In this document: positions 18,824 to 27,288 of the stretch, one piece after another
Numbering within the stretch: position 1 is the first letter of the stretch
Layout: each line of letters begins with the position of its first letter
NCBI RefSeq assembly: GCF_020510665.1
Contig: NZ_CP075187.1
Span: 764,501-828,500 of the forward strand
Length of the DNA stretch: 64,000 nucleotides
Source of the DNA: Dechloromonas denitrificans
GTDB lineage: Bacteria; Pseudomonadota; Gammaproteobacteria; Burkholderiales; Rhodocyclaceae
Reading direction: 5' to 3'
Notes under the pieces: model-generated
What the model was told of the DNA's origin: nothing
Databases searched by the model: none
What the model saw: only the letters and a program-made list of their open reading frames with translations
Translations under genes and position numbers: made by a program

Positions 18824-21031
18824 CTAGTATTCCTGCAACATCGCAATTTCAGTGTCGGCATGGCGCAGGCGAAGGGCCAGTGAGCGCGATATCGCGGTCA
18901 ACAGCGTAAAAGCGAGCTTTTTGTGTTCGTCGGCCAGAATGTTGAATTGTTCCAGCGACAGGACGTAGAACTCGGTTTCCGTGCCGGCAATTGCATCGTT
19001 GCCGCGCGGCCGTCCATCCAGGAACGCCAGCCCGCCGAAAAAGTCGCCACGCCCGAAGGTCGCGATGTGTCGTGTCCGGCCGGCACCCAGCGGGGCAAAA
19101 ATGCGGACCGACCCGCGCCGGATCAGGTACAGCGCATCACCCGGTTCGCCGCGCGCATAAATCGTTTCACCGGCCGCATAAATACGCTTGTCGAGGCGGG
19201 ACTCCAGATCGGCCAGCGTTTCGTCCTTACGATTGCGGAACAGTTCCATTTCGGAAAGTTGCAGGGCCACTTCGGTCTCGATTTGGGCTTTTTCCTCTTC
19301 GCCCAGCAATCGGTCTTCGACCCATTCGATGGCGCTGTCGAGTTCGTTGAACAGGCGAACGCTGTTTTCATCTTCGGTAACGCCTGTCTGCTCAAGGAAC
19401 TCGCGCAGATTTCGGCCGTTCGGCAGGTTCTCGCGGACATTCGACAAGAGCAGCAGCGCCTTTCGCTCGGCGAGTGAATTGCGCACTTGCCGTAGCAAAT
19501 GGGCCGCCGTGACGTCGACCGATTGAACCCGCTTCATATCGAGAATGATGAAGCCGCGCGTTTTGATTTCCGGGTCCAGCTGGGCATACAGTTGTTGCGT
19601 TGTGCCGAAGAAGAGGCTGCCTTGCAATTCGAAAATCACCGCCTGGTCGCCCTTTTGTTCGAGGATGCGCGTTTCGGATTCCGGGCGATGCCAGTTTGAC
19701 GACATCTGGTTGACATAGAACTTGTGGCGCACGACCGAGCCGCCAATCTGCTCGCGCAGGAAAAGCAGGATCGCCATCGCCACGCCAACGGCCGATGCCG
19801 CAATCAGGCCGATGCTCAAGGCGACCAGTACGACGGTGACGACCACGCCAAAATCGAAAACAGTAGCCGGTGACTGGATGAAGCGCAGCGGTTCGCGGTC
19901 GATCATGCGCAGTCCGACGACGATCAGGATGCCCGCCAGGGTTGCGACCGGAATCCAGGCGATGAAGCTGCTCAGCAGCAGGGCAAAGACCAGCGCCGAG
20001 ATGCCTTCGACCAAGCCCGAGGCACGGGTCGTCGCGCCGCTCGACAGATTGACCAGCGTCGCGCCCATCGTCCCGGCTCCGGGAATGCCACCGACCGAGG
20101 AGGAGGCGACATTGGCAATCCCTTGGGCAACCAGTTCGCGGTTGGGGTCATGCTGGCTGCGCGTCATCTGGTCGAGGACGACGCAGGTTTTCAGGGTGTC
20201 GATTGAGAGTAGAACAGCCAGGGTCAGCGCGCTGCCGAGCAGTGCGGCTATTTGCGACAGGCGGAGATCGCCGATTTCGCCCCAGCGGCTGGTGATCGAG
20301 CTGAGGTAGCCATCGCCGCTGGCGCCGAGCGCACCAATGATCAGCGGGTTGCCGGTAACTTCAAAAAGTCTTGCATCCTGGGCGGCCAACACGAAGTAGG
20401 TGGTAATCCCGACGATGATGCCGATGATCGTCCCGGGGAGTTTTCGGGTCAGGCTGGGCCCCAGACTCATGGCCAGGATGGTTGCCCCGCCGACGGCGAC
20501 GGCCCGCCAATCCCACAGCCAGGGAGAGACAATGGCATGAAACCAGTGGGTTGTCCCATCGACGCCGAGAAGCTTGTTGATCTGACTGCCGATGATGATC
20601 AGGCCGACGCCGGTCAGGTAGCCGCTGACAACCGGATAGGGGATGTATTTGATCAGTCGGCCGATGCCGACCATGCCGAACAGCACCTGGAACAGTCCGG
20701 CCAGGATGCCGAGCATCAGCAGCATCAGGATGATGTTGCCTTCCGGTACGCCTTGCCGGGTCAGCTCGATGGCGAAGGCGGAAAGCACGGCTGCCGCAGG
20801 CGCGCATGGTGCGCTGATCAGGCGGTCGGTGCCGCCCAGCGTCGATGCGATCAGCCCGATCACGGTTGCCCCGATGATGCCGGCCAGCGCACCGAGGGCG
20901 GCATGGCTGGGGGCGATGGCCGAGTAGATGGTGACACCGAAAGCGATGGCGGCCGGCAGGGCAACCAGCATGGCGGCCAGCCCGCCCCAGAAATCGCCGG
21001 TCATGTACAACTTCTTGAAGAACCCCTGCAT
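18824..21031 (-). CDS. SulP-family anion transporter with STAS and cyclic-nucleotide-binding-like domains
   Basis: 735 residues; the ATG at 21031 is preferred because GGGGAG lies four bases upstream. Residues 1-430 hold SulP membrane segments (LYMTGDFWGGLAAMLVALPAAIAFG, then SVGGIPGAGTMGATLVN). These proteins carry sulfate, bicarbonate or similar anions. A STAS domain (about 445-565, GFIILDMKRVQSVDVTA) and a C-terminal CAP-like domain (about 610-735, IYARGEPGDALYLIRRGSVRIF) follow. In the expected phosphate-binding cassette the sequence is FFGGLAFLDGRPRGN. Arg is kept, but the usual Glu after Gly is replaced by Gly, so cyclic nucleotide binding is uncertain. It is divergent from the cation transport genes. 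Confidence 0.88.
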   Translation of the reverse strand: MQGFFKKLYMTGDFWGGLAAMLVALPAAIAFGVTIYSAIAPSHAALGALAGIIGATVIGLIASTLGGTDRLISAPCAPAAAVLSAFAIELTRQGVPEGNIILMLLMLGILAGLFQVLFGMVGIGRLIKYIPYPVVSGYLTGVGLIIIGSQINKLLGVDGTTHWFHAIVSPWLWDWRAVAVGGATILAMSLGPSLTRKLPGTIIGIIVGITTYFVLAAQDARLFEVTGNPLIIGALGASGDGYLSSITSRWGEIGDLRLSQIAALLGSALTLAVLLSIDTLKTCVVLDQMTRSQHDPNRELVAQGIANVASSSVGGIPGAGTMGATLVNLSSGATTRASGLVEGISALVFALLLSSFIAWIPVATLAGILIVVGLRMIDREPLRFIQSPATVFDFGVVVTVVLVALSIGLIAASAVGVAMAILLFLREQIGGSVVRHKFYVNQMSSNWHRPESETRILEQKGDQAVIFELQGSLFFGTTQQLYAQLDPEIKTRGFIILDMKRVQSVDVTAAHLLRQVRNSLAERKALLLLSNVRENLPNGRNLREFLEQTGVTEDENSVRLFNELDSAIEWVEDRLLGEEEKAQIETEVALQLSEMELFRNRKDETLADLESRLDKRIYAAGETIYARGEPGDALYLIRRGSVRIFAPLGAGRTRHIATFGRGDFFGGLAFLDGRPRGNDAIAGTETEFYVLSLEQFNILADEHKKLAFTLLTAISRSLALRLRHADTEIAMLQEY

Positions 21032-21137
21032 CACGCTCCCCTGTTTTTAGATGCGCTTTTGATGATCTTACTGCTGTTCTTGCCCGTCGCGTAAGGCAAA
21101 AGCAGCGATGTCGCGGCGATCTCCGGAGAGCTATGGC

Positions 21138-21155
21138 AGAATTGTGGCGAATTCT
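21138..21155. promoter_or_regulatory. Inverted repeat between SulP and DUF3124 genes
   Basis: AGAATT and AATTCT form perfect 6-bp arms with a 6-bp spacer, in the 176-bp divergent gap and about 50 bp before the DUF3124 start. It could regulate either gene. Low confidence. Confidence 0.25.
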
Positions 21156-21207
21156 GATATTCGCTTGCCGAACCAGTCGTGCGGGGAAAAAACAGAGCGG
21201 GGGAGTG

Positions 21208-21705
21208 ATGAGACAATTCAAGTTCGGCCGAGCCTGCTGGCAGGTGCTCATTTTGGCCATGTTCACCTGGTCGACCGCAGCATTCGCCCAGGAGGCCCGG
21301 TCTTTGGTCAAGGCCCAGACGCTTTACCTGCCGGTCTATTCGCACATGCTTTACGGCAACCTGGGGAAAAGCGGCAAGGCCTCCCAGGTGCTCCTCTCCA
21401 CGCTGGTCAGTGTTCGTAATACCGACAGCAAGCGCCCGCTGCGGGTCAGTTCGGCCAAGTATTTCGATACCAACGGCAAGCTGCTCGGCGAGCGAGTGCC
21501 GATCCCGATGCTGATTCCCCCGCTGGGAACGCTGGAGCTTTTTGTCGAACTGAATGATGCCTCGGGCGGTTCCGGTGCCAATTTCGTGATCCGCTGGGAT
21601 GCCGAACAACCGATCAATCCGCCGCTGGTTGAGTCACTCCATGCCAACATGGATGGCGGCAAGGCAGTTATTTTCATGACCCAGGCCGTGCCGGTCAGCG
21701 ACTAG
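21208..21705 (+). CDS. DUF3124 family exported protein
   Basis: 165 residues from the ATG at 21208, preceded by GGGGGAG; a longer frame from 21133 lacks such a site. A signal peptide (VLILAMFTWSTAAFA, cut before QEAR) is followed by a beta-rich domain with LYLPVYSHMLYG, LSTLVSVRNTD and the hydrophobic IPMLIPPLGTLELFVE block. These match the uncharacterised DUF3124 family as I recall it. The function is unknown. It lies 12 bp before a K+ channel gene and heads a run of ion transport genes, so a role linked to ion or osmotic stress is a guess from context. Confidence 0.75.
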   Translation: MRQFKFGRACWQVLILAMFTWSTAAFAQEARSLVKAQTLYLPVYSHMLYGNLGKSGKASQVLLSTLVSVRNTDSKRPLRVSSAKYFDTNGKLLGERVPIPMLIPPLGTLELFVELNDASGGSGANFVIRWDAEQPINPPLVESLHANMDGGKAVIFMTQAVPVSD

Positions 21706-21717
21706 GCGGACAGCGAA

Positions 21718-22758
21718 TTGTCTGTCATCAACGCCAGCCAGACCGGCTACATCGTTCGTCTGGTTTATATCGCCGTCGGCATGCTGTTTGCCGTGCATGT
21801 CTTCGGGACCGTCGGTTACATGGTCCTGACCGAAGGCAAGTATTCCTGGTTCGACTGCTTTTACATGACCTTCATCACCGTGGCCACCATCGGTTTCGGT
21901 GAAATCATCGACATGTCGAGCAATCAGCCGGCCCGCATCCTGACCGTAATCATCGGCATTCTGGGCGCCGGCAACCTCTCGATGCTCTTCTCGGTCGTGA
22001 CGGTGGCGCTGCTGGAAACAGATCTCAATGGAACATTGCAGAGAAAACGTATGGAAAAAGCGATCAAGAAACTGAAAGGGCATTACATCCTGTGCGGCTT
22101 TGGCCGCGTTGGCCGGAATATTGCGCACGAACTTGAAGCGACCAACCGCCATTACGTCGCCGTTGATGAAGACACCTTGCGCTTGCTTGAGTACAAGGAA
22201 AAAAGCCCGGGTTTCCTTTATCTGCATGGCGATGCCAGTGACGACGACATCTTGTTGGCGGCCGATCTCGAACACGCCAAGGGTGTCTTTGCCGTAACCG
22301 GCGACGATTCGCGCAATCTGATGATCGTCATTACCGCCAAGCAACTGAAACCCGATGTACGCATCGTGGCGCGCTGCCAGGAAACCCGGAATATCGAGAA
22401 AATGCGCAAGGCGGGGGCCGATGCCATTGTTTCGCCGGACTTTACCGGCGGCATGCGCATCGCTTCGGCCATGATTCGGCCGCACGTTGTTTCATTCCTC
22501 GATGAAATGCTCAAGTCGGAAAAGAATCTCCGGGTCGAAGAGGTGCTGGTGCCCGCCGGGTTCATTCCAAAACCGCTCGGGTCGCTCAAGTTGCGCAGCG
22601 CCAACTATGTTTTGCTGGCGGTACGGGAGCGGAACGGTAACTGGCAATTCAATCCGGATGGCGATTTTCTGCTCAAACCCGGATTCACACTGATTGCGAT
22701 GGCCGGCCCGGTGGGACGGCTTGAAATCGAAACCCTGCTGATTGAAATGGCCGCCTGA
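21718..22758 (+). CDS. Potassium channel protein with RCK (TrkA-N/TrkA-C) domains
   Basis: 346 residues, TTG start. Two membrane helices flank the pore loop [10 protein letters not shown] at about residue 55. TxGFG is a K+ selectivity filter variant. After a second helix, the cytoplasmic part begins with [15 protein letters not shown], a Rossmann RCK-N domain, and ends with an RCK-C-like domain ([21 protein letters not shown]). It is a Kch/MthK-type gated channel. The upstream neighbour is DUF3124 and the downstream neighbours are antiporters. Confidence 0.88.
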   Translation: MSVINASQTGYIVRLVYIAVGMLFAVHVFGTVGYMVLTEGKYSWFDCFYMTFITVATIGFGEIIDMSSNQPARILTVIIGILGAGNLSMLFSVVTVALLETDLNGTLQRKRMEKAIKKLKGHYILCGFGRVGRNIAHELEATNRHYVAVDEDTLRLLEYKEKSPGFLYLHGDASDDDILLAADLEHAKGVFAVTGDDSRNLMIVITAKQLKPDVRIVARCQETRNIEKMRKAGADAIVSPDFTGGMRIASAMIRPHVVSFLDEMLKSEKNLRVEEVLVPAGFIPKPLGSLKLRSANYVLLAVRERNGNWQFNPDGDFLLKPGFTLIAMAGPVGRLEIETLLIEMAA

Positions 22759-22836
22759 GTTAAGGGTTTTCCACACTCGGCAGAGCTTTGGGGGTGGGTG
22801 TTAAAATCGGGCGAATATCAAAATTCCGGGATTCGC

Positions 22837-24174
22837 ATGACACTCCGCCATCTTTCAGTTTTCGTCCTTGGCCTGATCGCCGCGCCTGCATTTGCTGCCA
22901 GTGGCCCGGCTGTCGCCGGCATTCCGGTTGATTTCATTCTCTTCGCGCTGACCCTGCTCGGGGTGGCGCTGTTTCACAACCACACCTTCTATGTCGCACT
23001 GACCGGGTTGTTCACCGTGTCAGTCTACAAAATCCTGTTCACGGGGTTCAAGACGGGCATCGGCGTGGCGGGCTTTTTCAGCCACCTGGGGCATGAGTGG
23101 GTGACGCTGGCCAACCTGTTCTGCCTGTTGATGGGGTTTGCCTTGCTGGCCCGTCATTTCGAGAAGAGCCACGTGCCGGTCATTCTGCCGAAATTCCTGC
23201 CGGATGACTGGAAAGGCGCCTTTCTGTTGCTGGTCATGGTCTGGTTCATTTCCAGCTTCCTCGACAACATTGCAGCAGCCTTGATTGGCGGTGCGATGGC
23301 GCACCAGTTGTTCCGGGCGCGTGTGCATATCGGTTACCTGGCGGGCATCGTGGCGGCATCGAATGCCGGCGGAGCCTGGTCGGTGGTTGGCGATACGACG
23401 ACGACCATGATGTGGATTGCCGGCGTTCGTCCGGATCAGGTTTTTGAGGCGATTGTCGCGTCGACCGTGGCATTGTGTATCTGCGGCGTGATTGCCGCCA
23501 AACAGCAGCATGCTTATTCGCCGATCCTGAAAAATGCACATGACCATACCAAGGTCGATTGGGCGCGCGTCGGGATCGTGCTGCTGATTCTGGTTTTTGC
23601 AATTATCACCAACGTCCTGATGAATACCCGCTTCTCCTCGCTGGCAGAGAGTTTTCCGGCGATTGGCGTGGCTGTCTGGGCGGCGATCCTGCTGACGGTC
23701 GGTATTCGCCGGCCGGATTGGGAAATCCTTCCGGAAAACCTCAAGGGAACGATTTTCCTGCTCTCACTGGTGGTGATTGCCTCGATGATGCCGGTCGAGG
23801 AATTGCCGGCCGCTTCATGGCCGACCGCATTGGGAATTGGTTTTGTCTCTGCCGTGTTCGACAATATTCCGCTGACCGCCCTGGCGCTCAAGCAAGGCGG
23901 CTATGACTTCGGTTTCCTGGCCTATGCCGTCGGTTTTGGCGGCTCGATGCTGTGGTTCGGCTCGTCGGCCGGGGTGGCGCTGTCCAATATGTACCCTGAA
24001 GCCAAGTCGGTCGGTCAGTGGATGCGCCACGGCTGGCACGTTGCCGTGGCCTATGTGGTCGGCTTCTTCGTCATGCTCGCCGTGCTCGGCTGGCATCCCG
24101 AGACAATCGTTGCCAAGGGCGATGCTGGAGCCGTTGTCGAGTCGGCTCACGTCGTTCCTGCCGAGGTGAAGTAA
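22837..24174 (+). CDS. NhaD-like sodium:proton antiporter (ArsB/NhaD superfamily)
   Basis: 445 residues from the ATG at 22837; a GTG at 22798 would add 13. There is a signal-like first helix, then about 11 further hydrophobic segments. Conserved-looking blocks are FISSFLDNIAAALIGGAMA, ASNAGGAWSVVGDTTTTMMW and VFDNIPLTALAL, with charged or Asn residues inside helices as in NhaD-type carriers. It is 3 bp before the Kef-like gene, so the two are probably co-translated. The transported ion is not proven by sequence; a citrate-transporter-type label is the alternative. Confidence 0.75.
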   Translation: MTLRHLSVFVLGLIAAPAFAASGPAVAGIPVDFILFALTLLGVALFHNHTFYVALTGLFTVSVYKILFTGFKTGIGVAGFFSHLGHEWVTLANLFCLLMGFALLARHFEKSHVPVILPKFLPDDWKGAFLLLVMVWFISSFLDNIAAALIGGAMAHQLFRARVHIGYLAGIVAASNAGGAWSVVGDTTTTMMWIAGVRPDQVFEAIVASTVALCICGVIAAKQQHAYSPILKNAHDHTKVDWARVGIVLLILVFAIITNVLMNTRFSSLAESFPAIGVAVWAAILLTVGIRRPDWEILPENLKGTIFLLSLVVIASMMPVEELPAASWPTALGIGFVSAVFDNIPLTALALKQGGYDFGFLAYAVGFGGSMLWFGSSAGVALSNMYPEAKSVGQWMRHGWHVAVAYVVGFFVMLAVLGWHPETIVAKGDAGAVVESAHVVPAEVK

Positions 24175-24177
24175 ACC

Positions 24178-25533
24178 ATGTCCCTGCCTTTGCGTCGCTT
24201 GATCCCCGTGGTGTTGCTGGCAGCTGCCTGGCCAGCCTTGGCGGCAGGCTCCGACGTGATTGGCGAAAATCTGTTGTGGCTGGCCATCATCATCCTGTCC
24301 GCCCGTTTCTTTGCCCCGCTGGCCCAGCGCATCGGCTTTCCTGCCGTGCTGGGCGAGTTGCTGCTCGGCGTGGCGCTGGGCAATCTCGGTTTGTTCGGGA
24401 TTGAGTATTTCGACAGCATTGCCCGCGATCCGATCATCATGTTCATGGCGGAGCTCGGGGTCATCATCCTGCTGCTCCAGATCGGCCTGGAAACCCGGCT
24501 GGGTGATTTGGTCAGCGTTGGTGTGCGTGCTTCGGCTGTCGGCACCGTGGGAATCATCGTGCCATTCGCCCTTGGTGCGTTTGTCGTTGGCCCGTTGCTG
24601 TTGCCGGGCAAGGATTTCAATGCCTACCTGTTTCTCGGGGCAACGTTGTCGGCCACGTCGGTCGGCATTACCGGACGGGTGTTCCGCGATCTGGGCCGGC
24701 TGAAAATGCCTGAGGCGCAGATCGTCCTCGGTGCTGCGGTGATCGACGATGTGCTGGGGCTGGTCATTCTGGCCGTCGTTTCCAGCCTCGTTCAGGCCGG
24801 GAGCGTCAGCTTCGGCCAGGTGGGGATGATCATCGGTGAGGCCGTGCTTTTCCTGGGCGGCTCGATTGCCCTGGGTCGGGCGATTGCGCCGCACCTGCTG
24901 CGTCGGGTGTCGCGCCTCGATGACAGTCACTCGATGCTTTTTTCGATGGTTTTGGCCGTTGGCCTGTTGATGGCCTGGCTGGCTCATGCTGTCGGCCTGG
25001 CGCCGATCATCGGTGCTTTTGCCGCCGGCTTGCTCTTCGAGCCGGTTTTCCTCAAGGAGTTCGAGACGCCAAAGATGGTTCAGGAAATCGAACCCTTGCT
25101 TGGCCCCGAACTGCCGGCCGGTCGTCTTGCCGAGATTCGCGCCGTCCTGACGCGCCATACGCATCACCAGCATGAACATTTGATCGAGCCGATCGGCTTC
25201 TTCTTCGTACCGGTATTTTTCGTGTTGACCGGCATGCAGGTCGATCTGGCGACGCTCGGCGATCCGCAGACAGTCGTGGTTGCCCTGGGAGTTACCGCGG
25301 CAGCTGTCGTCGGTAAATTGCTGGCCGGATTCGCTGCCGGCAAAGGCCAGAACCCTTGGGTGGTCGGTTGGGGCATGGTTCCCCGCGGTGAAGTCGGCCT
25401 GATTTTTGCGATGGTCGGCAAGTCGCTGGGGGTGATGAGTGAAACGATGTTCTCGGTCATTGTCATCATGGTCATTCTGACCACCTTGCTGACGCCGCCT
25501 GTTCTCACGGTGTTGTTGCGCCGCAAGGGGTAG
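24178..25533 (+). CDS. Kef-type cation:proton antiporter (CPA2 family)
   Basis: 451 residues with a signal-like start and about 12 membrane segments. CPA2 features include GFPAVLGELLLGVALGNLG, LGAAVIDDVLGLVIL (paired Asp) and GLAPIIGAFAAGLLFEP. A His-rich loop (TRHTHHQHEH, about residue 325) lies between helices. No C-terminal RCK domain is present, unlike KefB/KefC; the upstream RCK channel may supply regulation (inference). It is the last gene of the ion transport run. Confidence 0.85.
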   Translation: MSLPLRRLIPVVLLAAAWPALAAGSDVIGENLLWLAIIILSARFFAPLAQRIGFPAVLGELLLGVALGNLGLFGIEYFDSIARDPIIMFMAELGVIILLLQIGLETRLGDLVSVGVRASAVGTVGIIVPFALGAFVVGPLLLPGKDFNAYLFLGATLSATSVGITGRVFRDLGRLKMPEAQIVLGAAVIDDVLGLVILAVVSSLVQAGSVSFGQVGMIIGEAVLFLGGSIALGRAIAPHLLRRVSRLDDSHSMLFSMVLAVGLLMAWLAHAVGLAPIIGAFAAGLLFEPVFLKEFETPKMVQEIEPLLGPELPAGRLAEIRAVLTRHTHHQHEHLIEPIGFFFVPVFFVLTGMQVDLATLGDPQTVVVALGVTAAAVVGKLLAGFAAGKGQNPWVVGWGMVPRGEVGLIFAMVGKSLGVMSETMFSVIVIMVILTTLLTPPVLTVLLRRKG

Positions 25534-25608
25534 GTTGCGTTTCATCTCCGGGTTAGACTGCGCAGGCAAGCCGGCATTCGACTGGCTATCAACGACCTGG
25601 AGGTTTGC

Positions 25609-25911
25609 ATGAAACATTGCATCGCATTGCTCGGCCTGTCCGTTGCCATGATGGGGGGCGCGCTGGCCTCGGAAGATCTGGCCAAAGCCAAGAACTGCAT
25701 GACCTGTCATTCGGTCGACAAGAAGATTGTCGGCCCGAGCTACAAGGATATCGTTGCCAAACGAGGTGCCGAGAAAGGTGCCGAAGCAGCGCTGGCCGCC
25801 AAGATCAAGGGCGGCAGCAAGAATGAGTGGGGGATGGTCCCGATGCCGCCGAACAATGTCAGCGATGCGGAAGCCGCCACGCTGGCCAAGTGGGTTCTGA
25901 CGCTCAAGTAA
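25609..25911 (+). CDS. Small monohaem cytochrome c (class I, c551/c552-like)
   Basis: 100 residues: signal peptide (ALLGLSVAMMGGALA), haem site CMTCH at about 30-34, then VGPSYKDIVAKR and the likely Met ligand in WGMVPMPPNNVSD. This is a periplasmic electron carrier. GGAGG lies six bases before the ATG. It appears monocistronic between the Kef-like and MFS genes. Confidence 0.93.
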   Translation: MKHCIALLGLSVAMMGGALASEDLAKAKNCMTCHSVDKKIVGPSYKDIVAKRGAEKGAEAALAAKIKGGSKNEWGMVPMPPNNVSDAEAATLAKWVLTLK

Positions 25912-25979
25912 TTCCCGTTCCATCCAGAGCGCCCGTCAAGAGCGCCATATAACTAAAAATCCCGATTCGGAGAGACAGC

Positions 25980-27257
25980 ATGAAAAGCCTTAGCCCGGCG
26001 CAGCGGCGTAGTCGCTGGTGGATTCTTGGCGTTGTCGCGGTGACCTACGTCCTTTCGTTTTTTCAGCGCTTTGCGCCCGCTGGCATTGCCCAGGATCTGG
26101 CTGCCTCGTTCCAGACCTCCGCGGCTTCTCTGGGCGTACTGGCGGCGACTTATTTCTACGTCTATACGGTGATGCAGATCCCGACCGGTATTCTGGCCGA
26201 CACGCTCGGGCCGCGCCGGATCTTGGTGCTCGGCTGCTTGATCGGCGGCATCGGCAGCTTTCTTTTCGGTTTTGCACCGACGCTCGATCAGGCCTTGATG
26301 GGTAGAACCCTGGTGGGTCTGGGCGTATCGGTGACGTTCATTGCGATGCTGAAACTGGTGGCCGTGTGGTTTGAGGAGAATCGCTTTGCGACCCTCGTCG
26401 GCGTCTGCATGTTGATTGGTAATCTGGGCTCCGTGCTGGCTGGCGCCCCCTTGTCGACCCTGGCTCAAATCACCGGCTGGCGCGGTGTGTTCATTGGGGT
26501 CGGCGCCGTATCGCTGGTTTTGGGCGTGTTGTGCTGGATCATGGTGCGGGATAGTCCGCAACAGCATGAAGGAGGAAGCCGGCCTGTCTTTGACCGGACT
26601 GTCGTTATTTCAGGTTTGCTGTCGGTGATTCGGAATCGCGCCACCTGGCCTGCCGCTCTGGTTAATACCGGGATGTCGGGGTCTTTCTTCACGTTTGCCG
26701 GATTGTGGGCGACACCTTATCTGGTTCAGGTGCATGGCTTGTCGCGTGCCGTAGCGACGACCCATTTGTCGCTCTGGTTTGGCGGATTTGCCATCGGATG
26801 TTTTTTCATCGGCACGATTTCCGACCGCCTCGGCCGCCGGAAGCCGGTGCTGATCGTCACGTCCCATGTTTTTGTGGCGATCTGGCTGGTTCTGCTGTCC
26901 TGCATCACGATGCCACTATCGCTTTCCTACGCGCTTTTCGCCCTGCTGGGACTGTCGACCGCAGGATTCAGTTTGACCTGGGCTTGCGCCAAGGAAGTGA
27001 ATCCTCCTTTGCTGTCCGGCATGTCGACCAGCGTGGCAAACATGGGGGGATTCATGGCCGGGGCCTTGCTCCAGCCGCTGGTGGGCTGGGTCATGGATAG
27101 AGGTTGGCAAGGCGCCATGGTGAGTGGCGCCCGGTTTTATGATGTGGCCGCCTGGCAGGGGGGCGTGCTGATTGTGACCCTGTGCGCAGCCATGGGCGCG
27201 GCGGCAACCTGGTGGCTGGTGGAAACCGGTTGCAGGAATATCTGGAAATCTGACTAA
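25980..27257 (+). CDS. Major facilitator superfamily transporter
   Basis: 425 residues with 12 predicted hydrophobic segments. The MFS loop 2-3 signature is GILADTLGPRRILVLG, and the equivalent in the second half is TISDRLGRRKPVLIV. The N-terminal pattern (VTYVLSFFQRFAPAGIAQDLAASF) is seen in MFS proteins annotated as hexuronate or nitrate-type carriers, but I cannot name the substrate. GGAGAG lies upstream. It is followed 31 bp later by a sensor kinase gene. Confidence 0.85.
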   Translation: MKSLSPAQRRSRWWILGVVAVTYVLSFFQRFAPAGIAQDLAASFQTSAASLGVLAATYFYVYTVMQIPTGILADTLGPRRILVLGCLIGGIGSFLFGFAPTLDQALMGRTLVGLGVSVTFIAMLKLVAVWFEENRFATLVGVCMLIGNLGSVLAGAPLSTLAQITGWRGVFIGVGAVSLVLGVLCWIMVRDSPQQHEGGSRPVFDRTVVISGLLSVIRNRATWPAALVNTGMSGSFFTFAGLWATPYLVQVHGLSRAVATTHLSLWFGGFAIGCFFIGTISDRLGRRKPVLIVTSHVFVAIWLVLLSCITMPLSLSYALFALLGLSTAGFSLTWACAKEVNPPLLSGMSTSVANMGGFMAGALLQPLVGWVMDRGWQGAMVSGARFYDVAAWQGGVLIVTLCAAMGAAATWWLVETGCRNIWKSD

Positions 27258-27288
27258 AGTTGTAGTTTCATAGCACTGGGAGCTGACT

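Noticed and set aside
23815..25923. A 702-residue open frame antisense to the NhaD-like, Kef-like and cytochrome genes
   Set aside because: It spans three well-supported genes on the other strand and has a composition typical of antisense shadow (Gln/His/Arg rich).
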